A stretch of 64,000 nt of DNA from Isochrysis galbana (taxonomy: Eukaryota; Haptophyta; Isochrysidales; Isochrysidaceae). The stretch spans positions 2,459,028-2,523,027 of the forward strand of contig CM030938.1 in the NCBI GenBank assembly GCA_018136815.1, in the 5' to 3' direction. A program made the translations under genes and the position numbers. The first letter of the stretch is position 1. Every line of letters begins with the position of its first letter. Positions 43,578 through 54,245 of this stretch are shown one piece after another. The notes beneath the pieces were generated by a model. It did no database searches. It worked only from the letters and a program-made list of their open reading frames with translations, and had not been told where the DNA came from.

Positions 43578-46500
43578 ATGACGAAGGGCGACAACAGCGG
43601 CCAAGTGCTCGAGGCGGTCAATTTGCTCTACAGCAGCTCGGGCGAGGAACGGCGCGCGGCCAATCAGTGGCTGATGGACTTTGTGCGCACGCAGGACGCG
43701 TGGGGTGCCGCACATAGCCTCATGGCCGAGGGCAGAGAGGAAGTGGCGTACTTTGGCGCCAACATGCTCTATGTGAAAGTGCGCTCGGAGTGGCACTCGT
43801 TAGCGGAGGTCGTGCGCCGCACTGAGTACGAGCGGTTGTGGCATGCGTTCACCGTGCTGGCATCTTCAACGCACAATACCGGCAGCGTCGCTTCACCAGC
43901 CCAGGCGTCCAAGCGGCTCTGCCTCGCAATTGCAGCTGCAGCCTCACGTACTCCTGGCCTGGCGGTGCAGACGGCGCAGATGGCACTCTCAATGCTTGCG
44001 GAGGACAGTCTGCGCGCGAGGAATGCTCTGGAATTGCTGGCCGCCTTACCACTGGAGGTGATCGAGGAAGAGACCGCGTCCGGGAGCTTCTCATATGGGC
44101 GCACTGAGCTACGCGAACTGGTCCGCCCAGTACTTGATGCTCTACAAGTGCATGCAACCATCTCCGCCGAATCGTGCCTTGGTTGCATGCGCGCGCTGCA
44201 CGGCTGGCTTTCGCTGCAAGTCGCGGGAGTGTCCCTCTTCCATCTTTATTCAGAGCATGGCTCATTGCTAGGCACCACGCTTCACGCTCTTATTGCTCCG
44301 GACAGTCCTGCGCTCAATAGCGCAGCAGCTGATGCGCTCACTGAGCTCCTGTCAGCAAGCAACAGTCCGCTCTCACCGACCTCACCTCCGGAGATGCTCG
44401 CCGCTGTTGAAAAGCTTTCCGCACAGCTCGAGCTTATGTCGTCACAGCTGGGCCTCGCGGGCGCTTTGGCACCGCGCACAGAAATCGATGATAGAACCCT
44501 CGGATTCTGCCGAGTTCTAGCTGCATTTGCCGAGCGGGCGGTCGATCTAGTTGCGGTGACAACTGGCACCTTGCTCGGCATGGTCGAACTCATGCTGCTC
44601 TGTGCTGGCGCCGAGCTCCGGGTGGCTGAACTAACAGTCGATTTTTGGTGTGGACTTCAAGACACGCCAGTCGCGCAGCGACATGAGGCGCTAGTCCAGC
44701 CGCTGTATAGGCGGCTTGCTGAGATCTTTATGCGGCAATGCACTTTACCATCTGACTTTGTGAGTTGGGAGGAGGAGGTTACGGTCGATGAGGAAGAATT
44801 TACACGCTTCCGTGAGCGCTCTGCACTGGAAGTTCTCGAGTCTTGTTTAGTGATCCTCGGAGCTGAGTTTGTCGTCCTACTTCACAACGCACTTGGGTCT
44901 GCAGGGTCAACGTGGCAGGTGGAGTCAACTGGCAATGCCCATCGTTCACTATTTGCTGTGCTACTAGTATATGATAGGAAGGAACGGAACGGCTGTAGCC
45001 GCCATGGTGTCTATGCTGACAATGTGCCGTGCCTGCTGACACAGCATTTGCAGTCTCGGCTCCCAGCTCTCCGCTGGTCTACAGCTCACTCTGCAACATG
45101 TATCCCACCCATGTATAAAATACCAGGACCTTGAGGTGACACTCTTCGCCCTGCGTGGCATGCATGTCAATGTGAAGGCGGCACTGCGTGATGGAAACGG
45201 AGAGAGCCCCAGCGACGCTAGGGCTAAGACGGGCAATGCGCTCCAGCACCTGCTCAGCTACGTCTTTGCGCAATTCTCGGCATGGTCCCCGGCAGGCCAC
45301 CCAGCTCAGCTCGTCGAATCCGCCTGCCGGCTGATCGGTGTGTACAGTAAGTGGGTGCAACAATCAGGCGAAACATTGCTACGGAGCTGCTTGCGCGTAT
45401 CCATTGAAAGTCTGAACACGCGCACCGTAGCGGCTCACGCGGCCGAGGCCTTTCGCGCTCTGTGCGCACACGGTAAGACTACCCTTGGGAGGCCAGCCGT
45501 ACTTGAAGAGCTTGTCGCAGCCTGCGCGCCATTGGTAGCATCGCAAACGCTCGAGCCCGACTTAACTTTAACAATTCAAGGTGAGTTGGGAGCTCTTCCA
45601 TTGGCGATATGGCGAGCGTGATTCTAGCTGCTCAACGGCGTGGGGTCTGAATGGTGCGTGCTTTTTAGACGTTCTTCTCGCCTGATTTTGCGCCACCCTC
45701 CTCCTCAACCCAGGTGGTCTAGCTTGTCTCGTCGGCGCCTCTACCTCTTCTGCCGATGCGGCCAAACCTTTGCATGCGCTCGTGCACTCGCCTTGTGAAA
45801 TAATGGATCGACTTCTTAGCCAGGGCCGACTGCTGCAGCCGTCAACCTCTGGCGCGGACATGGCAGCTCCCGTTGACGCGCAAACGGGCACTGCTATCGC
45901 ACATCAAATTCATCTCATCAGCACAGCCATGCGCTACTGTGATACTTTTTCGCATGAGTCTTCCGATCACCCTGTGCTTTCTGCGCTTCAATTTTGTTGG
46001 GCACTGTTGCAAGAGGCAGCGGCGCGTGGCACTTCAGAAATGCTTCTAGCCGTCTATGAGTTGTACGGTCGCGCAATGGCATGCCTTCGAGGACTATTAT
46101 CACCGCTGCTCCCCCAGCTCCTCAACCAGCTCTCAGCAACCTATTGTCGGACGCCAATTGTGGGCTGCCTTACGTGCTTGACGCAGGTGTGCGCCATCTC
46201 GCATTCTTGCATGTTTTCTTGCAACCTCGTCGAGACTCAGCTCACGTGCCATGTTCTACATTGCGGTAGAGCGTGGTCTCAAGCCCACAACTGTTGGTCG
46301 CTTGCAACCCGGGACTCCACGAAAATACGGATTGGGGACTGGTCACTTACTCCCATCTCCATCGTCATAGGCGCTCGAGTTGTACGGTGCGGAGTCACCC
46401 GATGAAGAAGCCGTCCTCGCGCAAGCTGTCGAGCAAATGATCAATGTGACTTGTGCTGCAATGGAATCGGCCGCAGCTCCCGAGGCTGAGCCGGAGCTCC

Positions 46501-47024
46501 TGACAGCTTTCTTCGACATGTGCCACCGTTGCCTTGTCTTCCGTCCCAGCATCATTCTTTCCTTACCCTGTTTGCCTCGCCTCTTCTCGACAGCCTGCAA
46601 CTGTGTTTGCCACCAAGAGTACACTCACACCCGAGCTGCCATTACCTTCTTGTGCTTGTTTTTGTCCGGCACCGACGCGGCAAATGCACATCGAGAGGGC
46701 TCAGCACACTGCTTGCAGGCAAGCGGCGCCGAACTGATGCGCCAAAGTATTCGAGGGTTGGCTAGCGCATCTCCTGCTAATCTCATAGACCATCAGATCG
46801 AGCTCTTGCGCAATCTCGTGGAATCAGCCCCAAGTACCGCGCACGAGTGGTTGCTAGCTGCTCTCAATGACACAAGTATTGACTTGGGGACCATGCCTCG
46901 GCACGGTGCGACCATGGATGCTTTCACGCGCAGCGTGAGCCAGCGCCCCACTTCTATTTCTGGGTTCCAGACAATTGCTGCCGATTTCTCCCGGATGTGC
47001 CGTGGAAAGATAAGGGCTACGTGA
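43578..47024 (+). CDS. Transportin-3/importin-13-like nuclear transport receptor, four exons
   Basis: Exons 43578-44918, 45127-45580, 45714-46186 and 46371-47024 join in phase and give about 973 residues, near the 920-960 of animal and plant members. The N-terminus (VLEAVNLLYSSSGEERRAAN, AHSLMAEGREEVAYFGANML) is the importin-beta N-terminal region that binds Ran-GTP. HEAT-like helical repeats fill the rest (WQ|DLEVTLFALRGM across intron 1), ending DFSRMCRGK. It should carry SR-rich splicing factors or similar cargo through the nuclear pore. The ATG at 43578 directly precedes the conserved region. The frame is open further upstream but lacks homology, so a short earlier exon is possible. Confidence 0.85.
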
Positions 47025-47900
47025 CGTGCTTTCGGCGATTGGTAGGATAAAATAAGACAGTATCAAAATGTTCGGAAGTTCGAATGCCGGTAGACCGAAA
47101 TCAATGTTCCCCGAGGAGACATCTGTGAACACCTAGACTGCTTCTAGTAAAATCTTTGCTCTTACACGGCAATCTGGGTTATGTGTATGTGTGGCTACTT
47201 TGCATCAATCGCAACTCGCTAGCATCTTGCTTCTTGATACGACATGTTGTGCGTGCGGGATGTTCCTCTCCTTTCTCGTTGCCACAAGTAGCAGCACATA
47301 TATGAAACATCTGAGCGTTAGTACCACTACTCCCACTAGCCCGGTACTATCACGATCATGACACCCCTCAACGCACGCTTCTTTGTACACACACCTTGAG
47401 GCGTGCTGAATAAAAAATTTTTTCAACTGGGAAGGTGCTGGTCCGAAGTTTTTTCTTCAGTGAAGGTGCAGGTGAAGGTGAGAGTGCAGGAACTGCAGGT
47501 GCAGGTGAAGACACGGTGAACGGGGCGCGCTGGCGCTGGGCGGCCAGTAGCCCGCCAAGGTGGCTGTTGATCGTGCTCGCGTGGGATTGCAAGTTGAGAG
47601 CCAAAATTGATCAAGTGGTGGGGCACACCACCCATGTTATCGGAAAAAATAAAAATAAGCAGGCACCTGCACTGCACGCACACTCCTTCACTCCAACTGC
47701 GGCATCGACGCCACATACAGCTGCGGAGCCCGCGCGCGCGCGCACACATCAAATCCCGCGCGCACACACCCGTTCTATTCAATACAAGATCCTCAAGCTG
47801 ATTCATTCACTTATGCGGACATGGGAAGCGCAGCAGCGGAAGTGCAGCAGCAACACAACAGCCCCGCGCTGAACACATGAAGCCAGCGGGGGGCCCATTT
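47025..47900. other. Spacer with an HPR tail
   Basis: Positions 47308-47400 match the tail side of HPR copy 3 (shared GCGTTAGTACCACTACTCCC, CACTAGCCCGGTACTATCAC). This is the minus-strand end of another, otherwise unclear copy. A GGTGCAGGTGAAGGTG-type simple repeat lies at 47465-47515. No gene is supported. Confidence 0.55.
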
Positions 47901-48425
47901 TCAGAGGCTGGGCACGTTGTTGTCGCTGTCGCTCGAACATGCTCCCTCCGCTATTTCACCCTGCTGCGTTTCCTCGTGCTGTTCGTCCGTCTCGACTCCG
48001 GCTGATTCCAGACGCGTGCGCTCCCTGCCGATCTTGTAGAAGAAGACAGCCAGCACTGTGCGAGCAGTGCTTGCGCCAGACCTGTGGTACATGCGAGACA
48101 GTAGCACATGGGCGTCACCAATCTCCTTGAAAACAGCGGGCGCTGCAGCGCCGGCGACGTGAAGGCTGCTTTCATCTGCTGTAAGCTTAACAACTGCCGT
48201 GAAGACCGCCGACTTTCCGTGCCGAAGATCTTGGTGGTATGTGAAGTGGGAGTGCAGGGCGTACTTGAAGAGGAAGTCAACGAAGATGAGCTGCAGGCAC
48301 GTGCTGTCCTGCACCGTCGACTCCATGTGGCGAAATCCAGCGAAAGAGAGACGCCTTATGATGGACTTGTTCATGACGGTAAGGCTTATGAAGGGCTCGC
48401 ATGTGGCGGTGTTGTGGTTGATCAA
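47901..48425 (-). CDS. Hypothetical protein, possibly a fragment
   Basis: A 174-residue frame with protein-like composition: ISLTVMNKSIIRRLSFAGFR, YHQDLRHGKSAVFTAVVKLT, ending in an acidic tail (SDSDNN). No family is recognised. It lies between two retroposon-derived stretches, so it may be an exon of a host gene or part of a mobile element. Confidence 0.35.
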   Translation of the reverse strand: MINHNTATCEPFISLTVMNKSIIRRLSFAGFRHMESTVQDSTCLQLIFVDFLFKYALHSHFTYHQDLRHGKSAVFTAVVKLTADESSLHVAGAAAPAVFKEIGDAHVLLSRMYHRSGASTARTVLAVFFYKIGRERTRLESAGVETDEQHEETQQGEIAEGACSSDSDNNVPSL

Positions 48426-48662
48426 GGAGAGTGCTGCCCCTCACCCTCTCTAATCCTTCCCCGAGAGAATTCTCCTCTCCCGCCTCGCCTCTCGCGGCTC
48501 TCTCCCCGGGTGCCGCCCCCCCCCCCTCCTCCCCCCCCGCCCCCCCCCCCCCCCCCGCCCCCCTCCGCCCCCCCTTCCCGAAGCCAGCGGTCGCTCGGGG
48601 CCCAAGCCGGCCCAAGCCGGCGATGGCACTGTGAGAAAAGTCTTTGTTTATTCAATATATAT

Positions 48663-49547
48663 TGATAATTTTTTGATAATAATAATCAATGATATATCCT
48701 AGCCAACCCCACTAGCTAATTGGACATAACGTCTCAGTCCCGGAATCCCGCCATGCCTGACGGGCCAGGTGTCCGAGTGATACCGGGGGGTGGGGGCACT
48801 GCCCCCTCCCCTCGATATTTGTCCTCCCCCCAGTGCACGCACCGACCCCGCGCACCCCAGCGCGTCCTCTCCTCGAGTCCACGCTGGGGGAAAACCCCTT
48901 TCGGGTAAAAGCAACGCGGGGGGGGGGGGGGCACTCGTGAGATAGGAGCCCAGAAGCGCTAATCTCCCTCGCTAGAGCGAGTGGCCGCGGCGAGCCGCGG
49001 CCCTTCCCTCCTGGCTCTGGCGCCCCCGTCTTCTCTTACCCAAACGGGGCGAGAAGACACGTTTCTGCCGGAGGGGGGAGCTGCCGCTCCCCCCTCCCCT
49101 CCCTCTTCCCTTTTCCTCCTCTCTTCCCTGCGGCGGGGGCCCATGGCGCGCGCCTGCGGCCCCTCTTCAGGTCCCCAGGTGGCCAGCAGGGGCCTGGGAG
49201 CGCAGCTCAGGGGGCAGGTGAGGCTGGGGCATGGCCCTGGCCCCTCCTGCCTCTCCCTCGCTGGCGCTCCGAGCCCCTGCGGGTCGACTGGAGCTGGCTG
49301 GGGGGTCCTGAACAGGGGGCCCAGGGGGAGGAGGGGCTGGTCAGAGGGATGGGCTGGCCACGACAGGCCAGGGCGGGCGAGTCAGGCGTGCCTGTGGGGA
49401 GAGGAATGGGTCAGCATGGCAGTGTGCTCCTGGCAAGCCATCAGGCGTGCCAGGAGAGTGGGTGGTTCCTCCCCCATGGCAGGGGAGGAGTGGAGAGAGA
49501 GGGGGGCTCGTGCCCCCCCATGGGCGAACTAAGTATAAACTTAGTTG
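48663..49547 (-). mobile_element. HPR retroposon copy 4, with target duplication
   Basis: 885 bases between direct repeats TCAATATATAT (48652-48662 and 49548-49558). Read on the minus strand it begins with a hairpin AACTAAG/CTTAGTT, TCGCCCATGGGGGGGCACGA, then the family's GC-rich body with the GAGGCTGGGG box near 49220. It ends in a tail with ATTATTATTATC near 48700. It abuts a LINE fragment at its head. Confidence 0.7.
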
Positions 49548-49559
49548 TCAATATATATC

Positions 49560-50345
49560 CCGTTGTGCCACCCCCCAAAACCAGCAGCGTTCTCGCCCAA
49601 CGCCGAAAGAATAAGCAGAGAAGACATCATCATAGACAATCTATTCATATACCCAAAAGGAGACGCCCCAAAAGCGATATACATTCTATCTGCTAGCATG
49701 GATATATATCATAACGGACTTCTATAGGATTCACTATGAGAATATAAACTACTCAGAAGAATCAATACTCATAAGAATAATAGAGAGATACACTACCCTG
49801 TGTAAAGCACTATTATTCGCATATGAAACCGACTCAGCGCGAACGGCCCAAGCGGGCATGGGAAGACAACCCAAGAAAAGGATAGATGTAGGCGACCTAA
49901 GACCCGTATTTCACATGAGCGACAGAGGTGGGCTCAAACCCAGCGAGGAGCTAGCCGAGCTAGCCACCAAGCTGAGGATCGCGCACGCTGTCCAAGAGAC
50001 CGAAGAACGAGGCAGAGAGGACGAATAAAACACCGATACAACCAGCAAAGAAGGGCACCGTTAGAAGCAATGCGTGCTAGACGAGACCCAACTACCAAAT
50101 CACGGCCGAGAGGAAGTGACACACGAGACACGAGAGAAAAAGACCAAAAGGCCTGCCCGGACCCCACACTCCAAACCAGACCTCAGGTAGTGCACCGAGG
50201 TCGGACCCCGGAAACCGAAGAAAAAGGAAAGAAGGGGGGCAGGGGAGGAGGTGGAGGGAGGGAAGATAAGGGCGATGGAAATAGAGGTGGCGAGTCCTGT
50301 AGACGGTAGGTGTATAGCCCAGAATCTTCAGATGTTTTTTTTTAG
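49560..50345 (+). mobile_element. LINE-2 here: 3' fragment of a second non-LTR retrotransposon
   Basis: Only the last part of ORF2 remains (about 49600-50028, broken by at least one frame change). NLFIYPKGDAPKAIYILSAS and the end GLKPSEELAELATKL align with the C-terminal part of LINE-1 ORF2 (RLFAYPNTPTPDSLKALYLI). An untranslated stretch follows and ends AGCCCAGAATCTTCAGATG plus nine T. This tail is shared with several HPR copies. It is a typical 5'-truncated insertion. Confidence 0.65.
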
Positions 50346-50410
50346 CGGTAGTAGCCTGAATCTTCAGACGTGTTTTTGTGTGCGTGTCTTTGAATCTTCA
50401 GATTTGTGTG
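50318..50410 (+). repeat. Three successive GAATCTTCAGA tails
   Basis: GAATCTTCAGA occurs three times in 75 bases, each followed by a T- or GT-rich stretch; the second is preceded by TAGCGGTAGTAGCCT, the same context as in HPR copy 1. They may be tail slippage or repeated insertions into a tail. Confidence 0.7.
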
Positions 50411-50626
50411 TGTGTGTCTACGTCTTTGGCTATGGTGCACAGTGCACAGTATCATAATCACGCGAAGCAATATGCGATGAGTAATTCTTTTGGTAGAAAA
50501 TGTTCGTATGGCTCCCCGACTCGCAAAGAAGCTCGTAGCACCGGCCAGCGCCCCGAGTAGATCACTCGTTTGTCTCTATCAAAGGTCTTACCAACTTGCT
50601 CAGCAACAATAGTGCAAAGACAGACA

Positions 50627-51310
50627 TCAATCACGATCCCGCCTTAGCAACTTTTGTTGGAAGTCAGGAATGGGCGCCGTCTCCGTGAACACGCGGCGTT
50701 GGATCGGAAATGGCATCGTGTCTTTCTGCAGGGCAGCAGACCGTAGCTCCTCCGGTAAAGCTGCTATCGCTGCATCCCGCAGCTTGATGAGACGAGAAAG
50801 ATGACCATTCACTCTCTTCTCCTGCGAGGCAAACGTTTCTGGCAATTCAGAGCATGTCCGGGGTCTCGGGGCACAAGAGGCATGATGCGACTGCAGTGCA
50901 GATCGCCATTCTGCGCATACCTCTGCCATCGCTTGACGGCTGTACTCAGCCAATCGTGTTCTCCGCACTTTATCTGTCTCCTTTTCTGAGCGCAACTGCT
51001 GGATTTTCTCTGTGTCGGGCTCGGCGGCTATGGCTGCCTTGAGCAGAGCGTACGGGTCCCTGCCACTCGTCTTCGCCTCCTTCTTGGCCGGCTGCGCAAT
51101 CGCCTTCTTGAAGCCACGGAAGAAGGCCAACGGCCGCGGCCCCGCGGAGGCGGCGATCAGGTGCATCGTACGAGCGGCGCGCGATGCAGGCCACGCCGCG
51201 CTCAACATTCCTGCTCTGGGGGTGTTAGCCAGAAAGATGCTCTCTACAAGACTACGAATTCGCAACGTTGGGAGAATAGGCAACGAATACTGAACTCGAC
51301 TTGGGGGCAT
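50627..51310 (-). CDS. Probable mitochondrial protein, perhaps ribosomal mL40-like
   Basis: A 227-residue intronless frame from the ATG at 51310. The first 70 residues are rich in Arg, Ser and Ala and contain only one acidic residue, as in a mitochondrial presequence. The mature part is helical and basic (EYSRQAMAEVCAEWRSALQS, LIKLRDAAIAALPEELRSAA) and ends FPIQRRVFTETAPIPDFQQK. The layout and the TETxPI motif recall mitochondrial ribosomal protein mL40, but this is a weak match from memory. It diverges from the leucine-rich-repeat gene across 195 bases. Confidence 0.55.
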   Translation of the reverse strand: MPPSRVQYSLPILPTLRIRSLVESIFLANTPRAGMLSAAWPASRAARTMHLIAASAGPRPLAFFRGFKKAIAQPAKKEAKTSGRDPYALLKAAIAAEPDTEKIQQLRSEKETDKVRRTRLAEYSRQAMAEVCAEWRSALQSHHASCAPRPRTCSELPETFASQEKRVNGHLSRLIKLRDAAIAALPEELRSAALQKDTMPFPIQRRVFTETAPIPDFQQKLLRRDRD

Positions 51311-51505
51311 ACGATGATTCTAAAACGGACTTGACCACTCTAAAGTAAAGTAAAGAGAGGGTTATGATTTAGGGTTCCAGGAGCGATCGAGGAACGATCG
51401 CCAGTTGGGGTCGAGGGGAAAAGGGGAAGGGGGGCGCTTCGCCGCTGCGGGCCTTCCGGAGGGTGGAGAGCGGTGGGATCAGGAAGGGTGCGAAGGGGAG
51501 CGCAG
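51311..51505. promoter_or_regulatory. Shared divergent promoter region
   Basis: 195 bases separate the start codons of two divergent genes. It contains GATCGAGGAACGATCG (51387-51402), a near-palindrome (CGATC...GATCG). No TATA box is evident. Confidence 0.4.
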
Positions 51506-53017
51506 ATGGCCCAGCCACTCGACCCGGCCGCGCGCGCCTCGGTCAACGTGAGCCTCGACCCCAACCTGCTCACGCGGCTCGCAGCGCGCATCGGTGCGAG
51601 CCAGACACTCACCAACTATGTCGAGATTGACTTCGCCTCGCACGATCTCACTGCAGTGGAGCTCTCCCCAGGAGGCACATCCGACCTTGCTCGGGAAATG
51701 CGGAGAGCACACGCCGAGGGCGCCTTCGCCGCACATGAACACCACCTTCACCCAAAGGTGTCTACACTCATCAGCCTCAAAATGCGCGGCAACCCCCTCG
51801 GCGATGAGGGCCTCCGTGTCGTGGCGACTGCGCTCACCACGTGCCCCGGTCTTGCTCTGCATAGCCTGAATCTAGCTTCCACTGCAGCCACGTACCGAGG
51901 CGTCTCGGCCGTCTGTGACGCTCTGCTTTATGGCGCCACCGTGCCATCGGGCGGGGTCTCTGCCATCCCGGTATCCAAGATGGACCTTTCTGTGAATTCA
52001 ATCGATATTACCGCAGCTTCTGGAATCGCAGCCCTCCTCCGCTCCCCGCACACCAGGTTGTGCGATCTGTGCCTCAGCATGAATGCCCTGGGGGATGCAG
52101 GAGTGACTGTTCTTGCAAATGGTCTCGCCGCCAACAGCTCTTTGCAACGGCTTGATCTGAGCGGGAACTTGGTGGGGACAGCTGGTGCTTATGCTCTCGC
52201 ACGAGCTCTCACGTCACAACGTGCGCTAACTACCCTCTCCCTGGCAGACAATGCACTTGTTGGTGAAGAAGGTGGAATGGCCGCCCGCCAGATCATTGCT
52301 AGTGGGGTTTCCCTGCGATCACTTTGGCTTGGGGGGAACCACTTCAAGGGCCAAGATGCCGTGAGGAATCTTTGCACGATAAGAGATGTGCTGTTAGGCG
52401 ATCCTCAGGCATTTGCAAGAGATGGCAAGTTGCACCAAGCGTCCCCAGCTCTTCAAGGTCTGGGAGAGCACAGTAGTCTCCCAGCTTCAATGAATCATCC
52501 GACATCAATTCATTCTAGCCCCAAGACGAGACTGGTGGCACCAAATGAGGGTGGAAGCCTGGACACGCACTTGACAAATCTATGGCTTGAGCGCACAGGC
52601 ATTGGTGGCGGACCAGTGGTCGGGAATTTGCTGAGTGCGTTCGGAAAATACTTGGAACATCTATGGCTAGGTAACAACGGGCTTGACGACATAGCGGCAC
52701 AAGCAATGGCTTCTGCCATGGAAGATGGTCACGCGCCTTTGTTACGGAAGCTTTGGCTAGAGCACAATCGGATTTCGGCACGTGGCGCTCTAGCGCTCCT
52801 CAACCAGTGCAGCGACGACCTGTTTCAGCTGAGGCTTGTGGGGAATCCCATCGACAATGAGCAGAGGGCTGAGCTCCACCATATTTCTCAAACACGCATG
52901 GGAGAACGGCTTGGTTCTATGGCTGGTGGTGTCGCTGCCAACAAAGCAGGAGCAAATAGTGGCAGTACTATCAATGGTATTTCTGTGCAGCTGCCGATTT
53001 TCGAGCTCGAGGTATAG
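51506..53017 (+). CDS. Leucine-rich-repeat protein (ribonuclease-inhibitor type)
   Basis: 503 residues, no introns. Irregular 28-29-residue repeats of the RNI/NLRC type cover most of it: LISLKMRGNPLGDEGLRVVA, LCDLCLSMNALGDAGVTVLA, LQRLDLSGNLVGTAGAYALA, LTTLSLADNALVGEEGG, LRSLWLGGNHFKGQDAV, and after a Ser-rich gap LTNLWLERTGIGGG, LEHLWLGNNGLDDIAA and LRKLWLEHNRISARGALALL. This horseshoe is a protein-binding scaffold. There is no NACHT, kinase or membrane segment, so the partner is unknown. The ATG at 51506 (MAQPLDPAARASV) is preferred to non-ATG starts upstream. Confidence 0.85.
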   Translation: MAQPLDPAARASVNVSLDPNLLTRLAARIGASQTLTNYVEIDFASHDLTAVELSPGGTSDLAREMRRAHAEGAFAAHEHHLHPKVSTLISLKMRGNPLGDEGLRVVATALTTCPGLALHSLNLASTAATYRGVSAVCDALLYGATVPSGGVSAIPVSKMDLSVNSIDITAASGIAALLRSPHTRLCDLCLSMNALGDAGVTVLANGLAANSSLQRLDLSGNLVGTAGAYALARALTSQRALTTLSLADNALVGEEGGMAARQIIASGVSLRSLWLGGNHFKGQDAVRNLCTIRDVLLGDPQAFARDGKLHQASPALQGLGEHSSLPASMNHPTSIHSSPKTRLVAPNEGGSLDTHLTNLWLERTGIGGGPVVGNLLSAFGKYLEHLWLGNNGLDDIAAQAMASAMEDGHAPLLRKLWLEHNRISARGALALLNQCSDDLFQLRLVGNPIDNEQRAELHHISQTRMGERLGSMAGGVAANKAGANSGSTINGISVQLPIFELEV

Positions 53018-53194
53018 GAGCTCGTGGTTGACCAAAACTCAAATGGGGAAACATTCCCAACTTACCCCACGGTAAGTATTGAGTAAAACTGTGTGGAACC
53101 ACGTGTGCTTGCCATCAAGAAATTAAGGCATGTCACTTCGCAATCACACACTCCCTGAGGGAGCGACCCATGCATGCTACTGCAGCCATGGGGC

Positions 53195-53349
53195 CAACTA
53201 TCGTTATAACGATAGGGTCATGGAGCGCGCCACGCTCCCCTCCTCTCACCCCGCCCTGTTGTATTCCTGCCCATCTGAAGGCTGTAGGCATGAATATTCG
53301 TGTAAGGTACGCGCTCACAATTACAATTGAACAGTTCCCCGTGTTGCCA
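53195..53349 (+). mobile_element. HPR retroposon copy 6, interrupted by copy 7
   Basis: The head is the hairpin CTATCGTTATAACGATAG at 53198-53215, then GGTCATGGAGCGCGCC, as in copy 1. The frame from that ATG has 36 residues (CPSEGCRHEYSC, resembling half a zinc finger). Copy 7 sits in its downstream part; the remainder after 54245 is not clearly recognised. Confidence 0.5.
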
Positions 53350-53366
53350 CTGACGCACAAGACACA

Positions 53367-54228
53367 TAATAATAAAACTTCTGAAGATTCGGGCTACTCA
53401 CGCTAGCTATACAGTCCACGTACTCACGGTACTCACTCACGACATCGCCTATACCCCAGTTTACTCACTCCCTTACACCACCCCCTTCATTCCTTTGTCT
53501 TTGGTATCGGGGGGGGGGCCGCGTGCACTACAACGGGCCAAGTGCAGGGGGTGGGCTGGGGCAGACCTGCTGGTGTGGTGTTCCTGTGGCAAAACAAACG
53601 TAAACGCCTGTTGCATGTGACACTTCGTGCCCCTGGGAGGTCTCGGCCCCCTCTCCTCGCGTCTTTTTCAAGTATCTCCGCGTCTTCGCGGCATTCGTGT
53701 GTCGCTCGGGGTGTCGGCTTGTAAACATACCGTAAACAGGCGTGAGTCTTACCTTTTCTTGGGTCAGATCGCGTCGTTTTTTTTGTCGTTCTTTTCTCGC
53801 GGTTCTCTTCGTTCTCCTACGGGCGTGCGATGCCTGCGCGCGCCATGGCACCCCTCTGAGGGGACCCTCGGGCCCCCCCAGAGGGCCAGCTGGGCCAGCT
53901 CAGGGGGCAGTGGAGGCTGGGGCTGGGCCCCTGGCCTCTCCTGCCTCTCCCTCGCTGGCCTCGCTGGTCCTGGGTGCCCTCCTGGCGGCTCAGGTGGTCT
54001 GTGGCTCAGTGGTGGAGTGGGGGGTCAGTACGAGCAGGGGCCAGTGCAGGCGAATGCGTGCGGCGCGCGATGCGCGCTCGGCAAGGGTCTGTGCCCGTGT
54101 GATGTCAGCTCAGCCCCTGCCAGCAGGCAGGGGCTGAGGTTGAGTGTGCAGGCCCACCCAGGGGGTGTCTGCGATGGAGGGGGGGGGGCACGGGGCCCCC
54201 ATGACCCTATCAGTTTTACTGATAGTTG
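53367..54228 (-). mobile_element. HPR retroposon copy 7, with 17-base target duplication
   Basis: 862 bases between exact direct repeats CTGACGCACAAGACACA (53350-53366 and 54229-54245). On the minus strand: CAAC, hairpin CTATCAG/CTGATAG (54208-54226), GGGTCATGGGGGCCCCGTGC, the GC-rich body with the GAGGCTGGGG box near 53910, and a tail AGCCCGAATCTTCAGAAG followed by TTTTATTATTA. The clean ends make it the best reference copy. Confidence 0.82.
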
Positions 54229-54245
54229 CTGACGCACAAGACACA

